Positions 19,946-32,587 of a stretch of 64,000 nt of DNA are shown piece after piece (position 1 is the stretch's first letter; the number at the start of each line of letters is the position of its first letter). The stretch is taken from positions 124,001 to 188,000 of the forward strand of contig WION01000022.1 in assembly GCA_015039365.1 (NCBI GenBank). The letters run 5' to 3'. Position numbers and translations under genes: made by a program. The DNA is from Amanita rubescens (taxonomy: Eukaryota > Basidiomycota > Agaricomycetes > Agaricales > Amanitaceae). The notes beneath the pieces were generated by a model. That model was given only the letters and a program-made list of their open reading frames with translations. It was not told the DNA's origin and did not search any database.

Positions 19946-22469
19946 CTATAACCTATCTAGAGCTTCCAGCAACACCTTCCGACCCTTCATTTCCTCTGCC
20001 CCTTGTATCAGTTCCAATACCTCAGCGAACCATTCCTTGATGAGTTTTCTTGCTTGGTCTCTAGCATCTTCCAACTCTTCATCGACCACCTGCATTTCAT
20101 CCCCTTCACCGCGCATCTTGGTTGGGCCGTTGCAAAGCGTTGAGCACAGTTCAGCAACAACGAAAGCACCGCTTCTCGATCCCTTGGTACACGTGTTTAC
20201 GATAACATCCTTGTCGATCGTATTCACAAACATGATGGCGAAACGGACGGCGTCCCATGACGGGATGTATTCGATCTTTTGTGTTGTATGGTTGAAGTGA
20301 CCGCCTTGGAGCAAAGTCTTGTACAATCTTGACGTATGGGGTAAATCAATAGGATGTGGATCATCTGGCTGGGAAGAAGGATATGGAGTGCACAGTGGGC
20401 GAAGTAGAGCGTTCGTGGCGGTTGTCTTGTCTAGATAGGAAAGCAACCATCAGTTACGACGATTACTCGAGGAAACAATACGCATCAACGGACCTCCTTC
20501 CGCATACAGCATTATTTCCGTGATGACCAAACATCCGCCGGTTTCTTTTACAACGCTTTCACCTTTTTCCGCGATCCAGGACACTAGATCGGGACTAGCG
20601 GCTTTTCGTACTTCCTCTTCACGTAGCGCTGCAGGTTTTTTGCTAGTTTGATCGCGTATCGCGTCCGTTTCCTCCATTAACGCGATCTGGGCGGGAGTAA
20701 AGTGGCGCCGGGTCCGAGGAGTCAGGAGGTGTATAAGTGATCGTCGACCTTGCGGTGTGGTGTGCAGTGGCGCAGTTTTGCTTCCCGGTTTGGGAGTGGA
20801 GGATAAAACAGAAGTGATAGATGAAACAACTGATTTTGCGAGCAGTTTGGTATCACTGTATGCGGAAGTCAACACGAATCAAAAGTAAGATTCTGAGCGA
20901 CGTACTCAATGGTATCTAGTGCGGTAAACAGGACCAGTTGCGCTTCGTCGTCGAGGCACATACGCTCGATATGTGGCTTCAATACTTTGAGTATTTGTTT
21001 TCGGTCCTAGCCTCATTATGAGATTGATCTGGAACGACTACGAGATAATTGCTCACTTTGGCATTGCCTCGCGCTAAAAAATCGCGTACGACGCGGCTGC
21101 CGTCTTTTGTGTGAACCATTTCTGCAAGAATTTCTTGGCAACTAGGTTCACTGTTAGCTTTGGTCGATGGAAAATGAATGAGACTTGCCCCTCGAAGATC
21201 TCTCGGCGTAACCGCTCTCTCTCAATTTCATCCGATGTCTCGTTTACGGTCGACACGTAATCCCACAAGGCCCGGTGGACAATGGCATGTGTAATGGCGC
21301 CCTTGTCAGGATTATTGAATCTGGGATGGTGATCAATCGCTGGAAATAAGCGAAAGTCGAGAATATCGCCTACATTGACATGAGATTATCTTTGACAGCA
21401 TTCATTATCCTCTTCCGTCTCTCTGGATCGGTTCCCTCAAGTACGCCCCGGAGGGCTTTCTTGGCTTTCTCCTTGTCTGCTTCGCTGCCTTCCGTAACAG
21501 TGAACAATGTCGCCTCTTTGCCGTAAAAATCGCGTAATAGTAGCGACCGTTCATAAGCATTTGCATACAGCTCGAAAGCATCCGCCAAGACAGAGGAAGC
21601 TTCACGATGAAGTAACAAACGTAGGACGTGCGACTGGAACTCGGACAGAATGGAACTACGATGACCGGGACATAAACGGATAAGTTTTGACACCAAGAAC
21701 TGATACGAATCGTTAGCGACGTAATCAGAGCCTTTGATATTCAACAATCACCTTTGAATACCGGTTTTGCGCCAGATTTCTGAATTGGCCATTGAGCTCC
21801 GTAGCTATCTCGCTTCGCTCTTTTTGGTTGCCGTACTTGACAATAGTTTGGACTATGCGGCTGGCGTCATGCTTCAGCACGAAATCTTTGACGTGGCCTC
21901 TAATGACAGTCATGAGGTCCTGAATATGAGTTTGTCGTTCCGCCGTTGGAACATTTTTCTGTCGTGCTAAGGACCAGACGCGCTTGGCTTCTGAAATCAA
22001 TTCTGCGTGCGGTTTTGATGCGCGGCGTTGAGCAAGCAAGGCTTTTTGAGTTTTATGTCGCTCCTGCGAATCTGGACAAGAGATGATTGTGTCGGTATTG
22101 AAAAAAAGTTGCTTTCAACATACTTTTTGAATCTTGGGGAGCGCCGACTTCCCCCCGATCTTCTACCACTTCCTCGTCCTCAGCGTCATCGTCCAGGTCA
22201 TTTTGTCCTTCCTCGTCTTCATCTTCCGACAAATCCGAATCATCCGACTCTTGCTCATCGTTCTGGACTGTCACAGGTACATTTCTTCTCTTTTTCTTTT
22301 GTGTTCTCTCCGAGTCGCTCTCCTTTGCTTTTCCTTTGCCTTTTGCAGGCGTCTTGACAGGAACAGCTACTTCCTTCGCGACTACACGTACTTTTCGTGC
22401 TTTTGATGAGTCTGCGCCGCTTTTTGCAGGTCTTTTCTTTACTTGGGTGGAATGCTGGCGCGCAGGCAT
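19946..22469 (-). CDS. PUF6: Pumilio homology protein PUF6 (nucleolar, ribosome biogenesis)
   Basis: The first exon (to ~22053) is lysine-rich then acidic (MPARQHSTQVKKRP ... SDLSEDEDEEGQ), typical of nucleolar PUF6. After splicing follow the Puf repeats (HASRIVQTIVKYGN-like: KHDASRIVQTIVKYGNQKER, NRYSKVIVEYQRL), then KLIRLCPGHRSSILSEFQSH and HREASSVLADAFELYANAYE, and the C-terminal CPL region (DPERRKRIMNAVKDNL; RKVLLEALDRL end). At least five introns separate the conserved blocks. The stop is at 19946-19948. In yeast Puf6 works in 60S subunit assembly and in translational repression of ASH1 mRNA. The gene is divergent from IES6, with ~110 bp between the start regions. Fragments of its first exon occur at 4330-4450 and 17722-17890. 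Confidence 0.9.
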
Positions 22470-22578
22470 ATCTTTTCGTATGGGTATAGGCTGGTCTTTA
22501 GGTTGTCACAGACTATGTCACAACCAGTAGTGACATTACCTGAGCCAATGCCATACACTTCCGCCAACTCAACATACA

Positions 22579-23427
22579 ATGTCAGTAATTAATCCACTCA
22601 TAAGCTTGTACTAACGCTTCGCACAGGCCTCCTAAAGGTGCAAGCAGGAAAAAAGGCGGAACGGCGTCGGACGGGTCTGCGACCCCTCACTTGCCCTCTC
22701 TCGCAGAACAGCTGTCTTACATGCACCTCCCTCGACCGTTCAAAAACCCAGCTTACAACAAGAATGTTAACCGTCGCGCTAAAAACATGAAAGCGATCAT
22801 CAGTCAGGAAAGGGAACGCGAAAAAGCTGAACGCGAACGGAGACGGCTGCTCAAGGCGGGTGGGTCACAGCCTTCTCCCCCGACGAGAGCTACGCCAGCA
22901 GAGATGGGTGTTAATGATGCGGGTGCTATGGACGTTGACGCTGCAGAATCAGAGGTAGTCGTGAAATCCGAGATGGACGTCGATGCATTGAAGCAAGAGG
23001 ACGAAGTGCCAACCTGTACGTTGTTTCAGCAGCTATACTTCAGTGTCCTCACCAGTTTACGCACCAGATACTTCCATCGATGCACCACCTTCTGTCTGGC
23101 CACCACAACACTATTGTGATATCACCGGTTTAGAGGTTCGCTTCGCTTCAAGTCGAGGGTTCATCTCGCATATTGACATATTCCTACTATACAGGCACCA
23201 TATACAGACCCGGGCACCGGTCTTCGCTTCCACGACAAAAGCATATACCAACTTATCAAAGGACTCGTGAGTCATTCCACTCACCGTTACCGCGCGTTGA
23301 CTCATATTGCACACACAGAGCACAAGCACTGCAAAAGACTATCTAGTAGGTATGTGCTATAATCACTTCCTATTTCTCTCCTCTAAATCTCTCTCCAGCA
23401 AGAGGAGTCAGCATGGTGGTCAAATAA
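22579..23427 (+). CDS. IES6: INO80 chromatin-remodelling complex subunit IES6
   Basis: Five introns. The main exon reads MPPKGASRKKGG after splicing, then LPSLAEQLSYMHLPRPFKNP and NRRAKNMKAIISQERERE, with an acidic middle. Later exons give APPSVWPPQHYCDITGLE, then APYTDPGTGLRFHDKSIYQL and the end ARGVSMVVK, which is the YL1 C-terminal domain that defines IES6/INO80C. The start codon appears to be split by an intron: A-T at 22579-22580, intron 22581-22626 (GTCAGT...CACAG, branch GTACTAACG), G at 22627. The frame upstream of that ATG has a TGA and no alternative Met. IES6 binds Arp5 in the INO80 remodeller. The gene is divergent from PUF6. Confidence 0.9.
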
Positions 23428-23573
23428 TCGAAATGTCATTGCTTTACAAGTAGAGATTATATGCTAATTAAACAGTCTATGTACAATAATCCGAATACAT
23501 AGTCCGGGAATACAGTACGATACAACAACGTCGAGAGAGAAAGAGATTCCAAGAGTCAAAAGAAACAACTGCC

Positions 23574-26500
23574 TCACCACCCCTTGATACCCTCCGGTTC
23601 CCCAATAAAGATATCCTCCACATCCTTCCACCTCCCACCATCCCTAAACACTCTCTCCCTCTCAACCCAATACTCCAACACCTCACCTACCCTAACAGGA
23701 CGCCACACCCTTTCACCCGTATCTTCATCCCTCTCCGCAACAAACCACCTCGGACGATGAGGCGGCACCCTCCCCTCCTCCCTAGCCTTCCTCACAGCCC
23801 GTTGCTTATCCTCCTGCATCATCTTGAGCGAATTCGCCAACTCGTACTTGCCCAACTCAAACGCCCGCTGGTCAGGCCTCAACCTACAATCCGTAGGCGC
23901 CAAATAAGGCCGTAACGTATCCCTCGGACAATCATTCAACGTAATCGCATACGGAGTCAAATTGAACGGCGCCCCGGGTGGCTTTTCCGAATTTCGCCAG
24001 AGAAGGATGAATTCCGGTTCAGAGGCGGAAGAGTCAGATTCTTCGGTTTCGTCCGACGAGGACGAGGCGTGAATGAGCATATCGGGGTGTAACGTCCCGT
24101 TTGACCGTCCTCTTGGTCTCGCGACAAGTTGAGAATTCCACCTCCCGGCGATATCGTATGCCACATTCCCTCTGGCATCCACCACTTGACCCGTAATCTC
24201 AAACGCGTCCTTCCCCCTCCACCCACGCGGCTTAAACGTGAGCACACACCGATCGCCCGTGCGATGGTTCGTGACGACCATATCTCCATAATGATCGATC
24301 GTCGGGGAACCCAAGATAAACCCAGACACGTTCGTCGTCACTTTCTTCCAGGTATAATGCTCCTTGGTCTCGTTAACCCCAGGTTGAGGGTAAAGCTCAA
24401 CGTGTGCCACACCCGTTGGCCGAATCTCGAAGGACTTGCCCATAAACCTATTTTGCGCGTCGACTTCACCGTAATAAGACCACAACGGGGATTCGGCCCA
24501 ACATGCGGATATGGGCGGGTGATGGCTCACTTGCTCCGACATGTACCGGTACTGCTTGTCCAACCGGACATATTCGAACGTTTCGCTCTAGTCATATCAC
24601 ATAAGGATCCCCCACACAAGGAAAGACACACAAAAACACGCACCAACATGGGATTAAACGGCTTTGCGATCCTCCCAATCGTCGAACTATAATTCGACAT
24701 GGCAAACGCACCAACGTACGCAATCCTCCTAAGCGGATCACTTTCCTTTGCAGCCGCATCCACTATCAAATACCCATCGTCAACCCGACAGACTCTTAGT
24801 ACAAAGAGAGAGAGAGAACACTCACGACACTCTGAAAACTCCATATCCTCCGCCATCCTCTGGAGCATACTCGTCGGCTCGTTAAAAAACACCGGAAAAC
24901 TAATCTTGGTCAAGTCTTTTCCGATGCTGTGTTTCAAAACGCTCCATAAACTCGTACTAGGCCTGTTATCCGCACTGATGGCAAGGTCCGTGCGGAGCTC
25001 GGTGTATCCTCCATAACACGGCAAATCGGAGGAGCGGAGCCCCAACAGCATCGAAGACGACGACGACCCTGCAGAGGGCGTAAACGAAGAATTCACGACG
25101 AGGTTTGGGAGGTTGTTAGCCTCGATCGCGTCGAAAAACTCGTCTTCTTCGTCTGTCGTACAAGTAGTGGAAGAAACGCTCGATCGGCGGCTTTGTTTAG
25201 GGATAGGTCGCACTTGTGGGCTGCTTAGGGGGGTAACAATGGGAGTTAAGACGGAGATGGAGGATTGATCTCGTTCCGCTTCCGGAACCACCGGTTGCGG
25301 AGGAAGTGGAGGTGGAAGAGGCTGAGGCGATTGCTGAAGCGGTGCGGTCATCTCCGGTGGCGGACTGCCGACCGGGCTCATTGTCTTGTCGACCCATCCC
25401 ACCACGCTTTGCCTTCTGCCACCACCTGAGCCTGGAATGCCGCCCAAAAACATGCTTCCCCTCCTTCGACTCCTGGCTCTCAACTCCCTCTCCAGATCTT
25501 CTCCTTCCTTTACGACCACTTTCAAACTTTCCTCCCATAACCTCTGCCTGCCTTGTTCCTCTCCCAATCGACGGCGGAACCATTTCTCCCTTTCAGACAC
25601 CATCTTGATGTACTCTTGTACGAGTGAATTTAAACTCGTGAGCGAGTCTGAAAAGGCGGCTTGCATCTGCATTTGTTGCTGCTGCTGCAAGTGTGGTTGC
25701 GATGGTTGAGATGGGTGTTTCGCAGGAAGAGACGTGGACGATGCAGAAGAAGCCGACGCGGAAGAAGAAGGAAGGGAAGCAACAGATGATAAACCCTTGG
25801 TCCCCAATCCCATCCGTGAAACTAGCTGAGCCGTCAACTCCAACTGGGCCGTCATAGAATTAGCATGAAGCGCAAATCCTAGCTCGTGCGGTGGCCCCGT
25901 TGCATTCTTCGTCATGGAATCGGCAGCAGAAGAGGCATTATCCTCTGTTTCGTATCCACCATAAGAGGTCGAAAAGGCATATCCATCTTCGCGGTCCTCT
26001 TCATCGCCATCTTGACCCATCTTGGGCGAAGCGGGAGTAGATTCGAACGCACGAACCATTTCCGGTGCATTCATCGATACCGAGTCTCTGATTGCGTGCC
26101 CATGTCCACCCACAGACATACTCCTCACGCTCACATCTGCCCTAGACAAGGAAGCGAAATCGCGAACTTCGCGAACGACGCTGCCACCACTTTTGGCAGC
26201 CTTCTTCAACAAGGACGCGCCGGGAAAGCCAGAGGTGGAAGGACGAAGACTGGAAGCGTCACTTTCCCTGCTTCGCCTCCTCGTCACGTCTTCTCGGTCG
26301 GATGACGATCCGACGAGCCTGCCTTCTCTCTCCTTGGCGAAATATTGTATGCTACGTTCGATGGCTTGGATCCAGCGTGCAGCTTCGACGGGGTGGTTGG
26401 CTTTGAGGTACCATTTTTGTCCACTGGCAGTGCCGGCGACATGGGAAGAATTAGAGGGAGAAAGGGGGTCTTGTTGTAGCGCAGGGACAGAGTGAACTTC

Positions 26501-27667
26501 GAATCGGAGTCTGTCATGGGTTGATTTCAGAACTGCATTCTTCATGGAGATGGATCCTCTCGATGTCACTGTTTCATCCGCTTGGTGACGGTAGTCTGAT
26601 AATGGGATCAGATTAATTTTTTTTAAAAAAAAGTTCCAAACGTACAGGATAGAATACCACCGCGGAGGACAAACCATCGCGTACTGTAACCTTTTGCAAC
26701 GTTGGTATATTTATTAAGGTATCCTTTCAACGTTGGGAGTTGGTCAAAAGGTGAAGCGTGGATGAGGGTGTTGTCATGATTGGCATCTATATCGACACAG
26801 TGAGAACGTATATACGGCATGCCACCGGGAACTTACATTGTCTAAGAAAAACTCTAACTGGATCGTCTTTCCCTGCGCCTTCATAGGCTGTTTTTCCTTT
26901 GCGGTTCCTCACGAACACGTCTGCGCCTGCTCGCACTGCAAGCTCGATGAGGCGGAGGTCTTTTCTTCGGGCAGCTTCGTGCAACAAGGAAGTGCCCGAG
27001 TCTTCATCAAGATAGGAGAGGTCGATGAACTTGGCTCTAGGTGACTCGAGGAGAGCCACGAGGACCGGGTGGTGAGCGGTGAGGCACCGTAGGGGGATTT
27101 GTGAGTGGGGAAAGGATGTAGCTGTGGAATTGTGAACGAAAGGTAGGCGTTGAGGAGGGACCTGGAATCGTCAATGGCGCGGATGACGTCTTTTGACTTG
27201 GCGACGTCCCTGCAAGGTACGACCGTGAAGTGTCACAGAGGGAATCGTCGATGTCTGGCTGGTCTAAGAGTAAAGTGACGACGTCTGTTCGGCCGAGAGA
27301 GGCAGCGAGGTGAAGAGGGGAGGTACCCGAACCGGGAGGATGAAGGCCATTTGGGTCAATGGCTCGGTGGGAGAGTAACAAAGCGACTGTTTGAGCTGTT
27401 GATAGATGATCAACTTATGTGACTAGCGTAGTAAGGAATGATCAAACCTGAAGCGCAACGAATTGCGAGGTGAACTGCAGCAGCTGCGGTGTTGAGCGCG
27501 GCGGGAGCATCACTCGGTCGGGTGGAGTCTTTGCCAATCTCGGCGAGAAATGGGTGGATGAGTGCCGGATCTCCGGAACGCAGTGCAGCGAGTAATTTGA
27601 CAGTGGAAGACCGGATCGGCGACTGTGTCGGGCGGCGACGAAGACTGCGTCGAGCGCGTCGAAGCCA
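23574..27667 (-). CDS. Oxysterol-binding protein homologue, OSH1 type (ankyrin + PH + ORD)
   Basis: Lipid-transfer protein expected at ER contact sites. Order from the N-terminus: ankyrin repeats (SPIRSSTVKLLAALRSGDPA; GTSPLHLAASLGRTDVVTLL; TSLLHEAARRKDLRLIELAV), PH domain (TLKGYLNKYTNVAKGYSTRW ... KANHPVEAARWIQAIERSI), a long low-complexity middle with a Gln run, and the sterol-binding ORD (DLTKISFPVFFNEPTSMLQR, SETFEYVRLDKQYRYMSEQV and the signature EQVSHHPP). Introns near 26640, 24800 and 24595 join the long frames cleanly. The ankyrin region is less clean: conserved blocks fall in three frames around 27080-27092, 27138-27150, 27221-27235 and 27618-27630, mostly without usable introns. The start at 27667 (MASTRSTQSSSPPDT) is therefore tentative. 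Confidence 0.88.
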
Positions 27668-27835
27668 TCGTCGCGAGTGCCAGCAGCAGCCACTCTTGCC
27701 TTTTTCGTCATCAGCTGCGCCTTTGGCAACTTCGGCCCGTTCACGTGCGGGACGGTAGTTTTCAACTTGTATCGTACTACATGACTCTACTGATTTAAAA
27801 ATATGCTAATTTCCCTCGTGGATATCCCAAAGTCT

Positions 27836-28338
27836 TTATTTTGGTTTATCGGTATCGGGTACAGGGAACGTTTTGTACCCCTATGGAGATGAGCACGGAT
27901 TTGTCTTATATAAAGCAAGTTTTACTTACAGGGTAGTGAACAAAGTTGGGAGACGGTTTCCCCTGTCAAGTTCACCAGTTCATACTAGACATTCAAGAAA
28001 TGTATTCCACTTACATCGGTAGATTTATGATCTGTGCCTATTTTTGGTTCAGGGAATGTTTGGTACCCCTGTGCGAAATGAGCAATTTGCTTCCAAGTAA
28101 GTATTCCACTTACGTGATAATGCTCGAAAGAAGGGGGGTTCGGTTTGTCTTGGCCACCTTTCTCCTGAGGTGTTACATTCTGCATGACATGAGTGAGATT
28201 CAACAAGTCCAGTATAAAAGCGAGCAATCCGCTCACATGAGACGGTTGGGATGAATCCGATGGGCCCCCCATAGGAAGACCATGAACCGTGGCTACAGAG
28301 CCAACTAGGAAGAAAAACATTGCGCGCGAGAACAACAT
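27836..28338 (-). CDS. Small secreted protein with a duplicated two-exon module
   Basis: Four phase-0 exons: 28338-28114, 28068-28015, 27962-27930 and 27880-27836, with introns of 45, 52 and 49 nt, giving 118 aa. A signal peptide is evident (MLFSRAMFFFLVGSVATVHG). The exon pairs repeat: NPPSFEHYH + GYQTFPEPKIGTDHKSTD, then GKPSPNFVHYP + GYKTFPVPDTDKPK. Introns 1 and 2 both begin GTAAGTGGAATAC, so exon and intron were copied together. It has no cysteines after the signal peptide and no known domain. Confidence 0.65.
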
Positions 28339-28339
28339 G

Positions 28340-29690
28340 ATTGACAGTCCTTCATGAAGCGACTGGTTAGTTGAGATCGAAAATTGCGTATCGAATTACT
28401 GACGAATGAATTTAGAAAAGAAAGGAGGCCGGCTCTGGGGTGTGCTTGGATCGAACGCGAATTTATACGTTTTTTCTTTCGTTCATTCAAATTTGATCAT
28501 TCGGAAACTTGATGCATTTCGCCAAGCCAGAGGGGACACTCGTGTGCATGTAGCGCCATCGCAGTGCTTGAGGCAACGCTCATCACCGCTGCGCGAAAAA
28601 GACTCAGTCTCGCCAACGTAGATGGCTTCGGTTTCGAATATAACATCAGAACTAAACGTTGGTTTCGACAGAGAGCCCCGTGATACTGCTTGTACCATGG
28701 TCCATCATCTATTGTTGATATCAAATACAACTCACATGCTACGCAACCAACTCGGTTTCATCTCTCCCCAAACAGGAACACAAAAGAGTAGTCTGAGGAA
28801 GCGTGCGTTAGTACAACGGGGCGCGACAAGGTGGGGTAAGAAAGGTGAGCGTCAAGTGACGTGATGCCGATTCCGAACGTTATCCACCCTAGTCTCGTTG
28901 TTGATGTGCCACTGCTCCGAGTCCCGCCTCACTACGACGCAATCAGTATCATACCAAGATGCTCCTTCAACTTCAAACTTTATTTTCACAAGTGCGATCT
29001 GTACCGTAAACAATATCGACGTAGCAGTTCAGTTGTTGATGACACGGTTGTCTTAACAGGGGAAGGTCATACTGAAAGACATACTGTCAAGCAATGGAAG
29101 ATAAGGAGCTTGAAGAACCACTCGTACCTCTCCGGGCGACTCCTCCAGGTTGACAAAGTTTAGGATATTCTAGACTCGTCGTGCCGCGTGGATGGCCTAA
29201 TAAAATGCATCAGAGATAGACGGTAGAGAACCGGAGAAGCAAACTCGAATTAATGACGTATGTCAGCGCGAACTTCCGTGATGCTTGGTGTCAACGTCCC
29301 GAAGACTATTTCGCAGGGAATTCAACGCCCGCGTGGCATCCGTGATGTCTTGCTCCATCATGGCAGGTACTTGGCCGCTGTATTGGTGGCAGAGATTAGT
29401 ATGGGAGATTTCGCATTCCAGAGCGGATTCCTGAGAAGGGGTGGATTAGTTGCAGAATAGTCTGCGCATTCACAATAACATCAGCCAGCGAGTCAAGATC
29501 TGAAAAGGAGATCTAACGTGGTGACCCACCTCTCCTTCATCCTCGACGCGACCTCTGCATACTGATACTATCGAGACCTCCGGAATCTCAAGACAAGTGT
29601 AAATGATGTAATTGATATGATCATAGCGACAACTTACATATCATCCGAGTCGCCAAGTTACCATCTTGTTTCTGATGCATCGGACTCCAG
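28340..29690. other. Intergenic region, no gene recognised
   Basis: Only short frames (up to ~100 aa at 28861-29163, + strand) without a signal peptide, domain or splice support. I see nothing that can be called. Confidence 0.5.
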
Positions 29691-29698
29691 ATCCGACA

Positions 29699-29704
29699 TA
29701 TAAA
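29699..29704 (+). promoter_or_regulatory. TATA box of the small secreted protein gene
   Basis: TATAAA ~90 nt before the ATG at 29793. Between them lies GTGCTGGTCACTCGAGAATAC, nearly identical to the stretch before the related gene at 36753. Confidence 0.5.
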
Positions 29705-29792
29705 TCATCTGAGATATTTGGCCCGCCCCACTGCAGCGCAGTGCACTTCCCAGCGTGCTGGTCACTCGAGAATACAACTCTACCAAGTCATC

Positions 29793-30212
29793 ATGGTTAA
29801 ACTAGTCATAATCCCACTTATTCAGCTGGTCTTGTTGGCTCAAATTTCACTCGCCGCTCCCGTCAATAAACCCGATGGCACAAACCCGTACGCATCATTA
29901 TGTATTGTTCTTGGACAATAAAAAGCAGCGCTGACGTGGGTTTGTTTTGATTCAGCACTCCCCAGACGTAAGGCTTACGACTTTTTCGGACCTAATTCGA
30001 GATAACTCAATATTGGCTGAATGAATAGTTTGGAACACCCTTACCAGCGCATCGAGCCTAGTACACCAGGCGTTAAGGGAAAATTTAAAAACCTTGTGGA
30101 CAAAATACGCCAACCAGTTAGGACGAAACTCGAGAAATCCCATCAACCCACCGGCGAACAACTTGGCGAAGAGAACCCAAGCCGTCCGCTGCTGTCCTCG
30201 GAAGGAAACTAG
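29793..30212 (+). CDS. Small secreted protein, paralogue 1
   Basis: Exons 29793-29887, 29956-29967 (12 nt) and 30029-30212 give 96 aa. The signal peptide is MVKLVIIPLIQLVLLAQISL, cleaved near AAPVN. The mature part is Pro/Lys-rich and hydrophilic (EHPYQRIEPSTPGVKGKFKN; RQPVRTKLEKSHQPTGEQL), with no cysteine. It shares the signal-peptide start (MVK...LLxQIS), the three-exon pattern with a tiny middle exon, and the upstream motif with the gene at 36753. No domain is recognised. Confidence 0.6.
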
Positions 30213-30264
30213 CAAAAGAGGGGCACCGTCGTGGGCCGTGGCATTATCTACGTAATGCGTTTAC

Positions 30265-30500
30265 GCTATTCAAAGTGTTAAGCAGCTAAAACAGTCATTC
30301 TTCAAGGGGAAGGTCTCTAGCGAGAGACCGCTGCGTCAAAGCAAGGATTTCTTTCAGTGCGATTGAAATGAATTGGCCAGTCATAGAACGTTAGAACTTG
30401 GAATTTGACTAGCTTATTATGAAACCTATATTGCGGCGTCAATCGGCTGAAATTTTGCTGCGGTTGTCGTTTTCAGATGACACCCACAAAGTATGCTGCC
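30265..30500 (+). repeat. Dispersed repeat, copy 1
   Basis: It matches 35455-35665 over ~200 bp with indels (blocks GTTAAGCAGCTAAAACAG, TTCTTCAAGGGGAAGG, CGCTGCGTCAAAGCAAGG, CGTCAATCGGCTGAAATTTT). No coding capacity. It could be part of a mobile element, but no termini were identified. Confidence 0.75.
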
Positions 30501-31740
30501 AGTAGTTAAGTGAGAGCCATTGTTCTCCTTGGCGAGCATCGATGTTACGGAGGGTACTTGCAAGCCAAGAAAAGTGCGCCGGCAGGTGCACGAAATCGGC
30601 GCGCCTCAGGTGCACACATTAAATCTCGCGTGCACGTGACTAATACTAATAGTAAGAGTCGACGCGGCGCGCGCCACACGTTTTTCTCTTGCCCACTGCG
30701 CCCAATCTGACGCGTTCTTTTTCATCTGCCACCCGGATCTCGTCCCTCGCATTGACTCTAGCCTTAACTCCGTGAGTATGGCCTGCTCCCTTTGGCTGTG
30801 CGGGCGAATTCGCGCGCCTGTGGGCGTCTCATGACGGTTGGCAAGAGTCGACTTCTCTCAACTTCAAGTCCCATTGAGGTCAACTCGAGGTGCGAAAATT
30901 CATATTCAGGACCTAGACGTTCCGTCGCTCCCGGGACCTAGACTTTCGTGTCGTCCTTTCTCAAGCTGTAAACACTCACTAGTCATTGTAGCTGTATATA
31001 ATCAACCACACGGCGTTTCCGCCTTTTTCGCGTCCTACCGTCCTAGTCCTTCACCCCTGCATGGCCATAGCACTCATTCGTGATATTCCATGGGCTGAAT
31101 GGTGAGCCATACACCTCTTCTTGATGCCACTGTTCTACACTATGGATGCTAGGCTATTCTCGTTACCCGTGCCTGCATCACCGCATTACAGGACAAGCAA
31201 AGCGTCTGGTGGTCTACGGTGGCGACCCTGACACCATGACTCATCAGTTCTGCCGAGCAATGTCGGATGCGGCGTAGCAGCTACCCGGCCTCTGTAGTTC
31301 TCATTGCCTTGGCCAACAGCCAGGCGAGCTCCGAGGCCAATGTGCCTGTGCAGATGGGTTACGAGCCGAGAGGTGGTGTACTACTGGTTCCCAAAGCATA
31401 GTTTCCGAGCGCCCTGGATCTAGCTTGAACGCTGCCCAAATCTGCTGCCACGGTCCACCTGCCAACCAACAGACAACTGGCGAGCTCTCTTGGCCACCCT
31501 CTCGTCGTTCTCTCACTCACCTACTAGTCCACACAGCATATGTAAACTAGTAAAATGCGTACATTTTCTCGCCAATACCATGCCTGGGCCGAACTTAACC
31601 ATACTGGCACACCTGTCGGTGCACCTAAACCTCACTGTGCACCGGTTAGCGCACCTTGGCGCACTGGTCGGTGCACGCCCCAGCGCACGCGCACACACAA
31701 CCCACATCTCGACCGTCTAACAAACACCTCTCTGTCGACA
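30500..31740. other. Gene-poor GC-rich stretch, possible element remnant
   Basis: No gene is recognised. It has a GC-rich patch of GGTGCAC/GCGCAC motifs at about 31610-31690 and a similar patch at 30575-30620. A TATATAA sequence near 31000 could be a promoter, or the U3/R part of an old LTR, but no paired terminal repeat was found. Confidence 0.3.
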
Positions 31741-31744
31741 CAGA

Positions 31745-31985
31745 AGGCAATACGCATGTCGACCTCGAGTTCATCGAGGAGCCACTGGGAATCAGTACGG
31801 AGCAAGGCCATGGTCTTCTTATGTCTCTTCGCAACTATAAGGCGCTGGAGGAGGAAGATGTGCTTGCGATGGCAACATTCATGCACAAGTGTTTGCGGTT
31901 GGACCCTAAGAACCGAGCGACAGCTGAGGAGCAGCTTGAGCGAGTGCCTTCACTGTCTTGTTATGTTAGATGCATATTTACTTAA
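31745..31985 (+). pseudogene. C-terminal relic of a protein kinase (SRPK-like)
   Basis: One frame reads GLLMSLRNYKALEEEDVLAM then ATFMHKCLRLDPKNRATAEE, the end of a kinase domain (subdomain XI, RLDPxxRxTAEE). The catalytic loop and ATP site are absent upstream. A short fragment. Confidence 0.5.
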
Positions 31986-32587
31986 TAAATCACAAAGACT
32001 GGTTTTCACCATTCTTCAATTGCACTTCTCGATCATCAAAACCCATGTCAAACTCATCTGTAGGTCAGTTCTTTGCACCTGGTGGTATTCTCGCCCTATT
32101 CTTGACAGTCGACCAAGTAGTCTTCGAGTGCAACACATTTGTTCCTTTCACAAAAAGCCAGGTGTTGATACCCCAACGACGAGGTTCAGGAAAATGGTGC
32201 GCCGAGGCCGTCAACGTCGAACGATGAGAAGCTCATCGAAGAAGCCTCTCAGGCTCCACTGTGGCCCAACGAGGTAGAAAGACTGCGAGACATGTACGTG
32301 GTCAATAAAGGGGAGACAAGCGTGAATCTATACTCACTTTACCAAGTGGCAAGTGTTGCCATCACGCTGCTTCGCTTCGCTCATCTGCGCCTACCTGTCC
32401 CACGTGGCCTGCTCACTGCGGTACATATACCACTATGATGCTGAAACAAGGAACGGTGAACTCTGTTCCTTACACTGTCATGATAGGTATTTGTGATTAG
32501 GGGAAATATGCATTACACGAAGGGTCTAATTAGAAAATGATATATGATTCCAGCCTCTGCGGCAAGGATACAGCTACCTCAGCTACT

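Noticed and set aside
19758..20300. 180-aa frame on the + strand
   Set aside because: Shadow of the PUF6 C-terminal exons.
24129..24692. 187-aa frame on the + strand
   Set aside because: Shadow of the oxysterol-binding domain on the opposite strand.
30750..31100. LTR with TATA and R region
   Set aside because: No second copy or terminal inverted dinucleotides could be paired within the window.
31610..31690. GGTGCAC/GCGCAC-rich tract as a regular array
   Set aside because: Spacing is irregular and there are no uniform spacers; not CRISPR or a clean tandem repeat.
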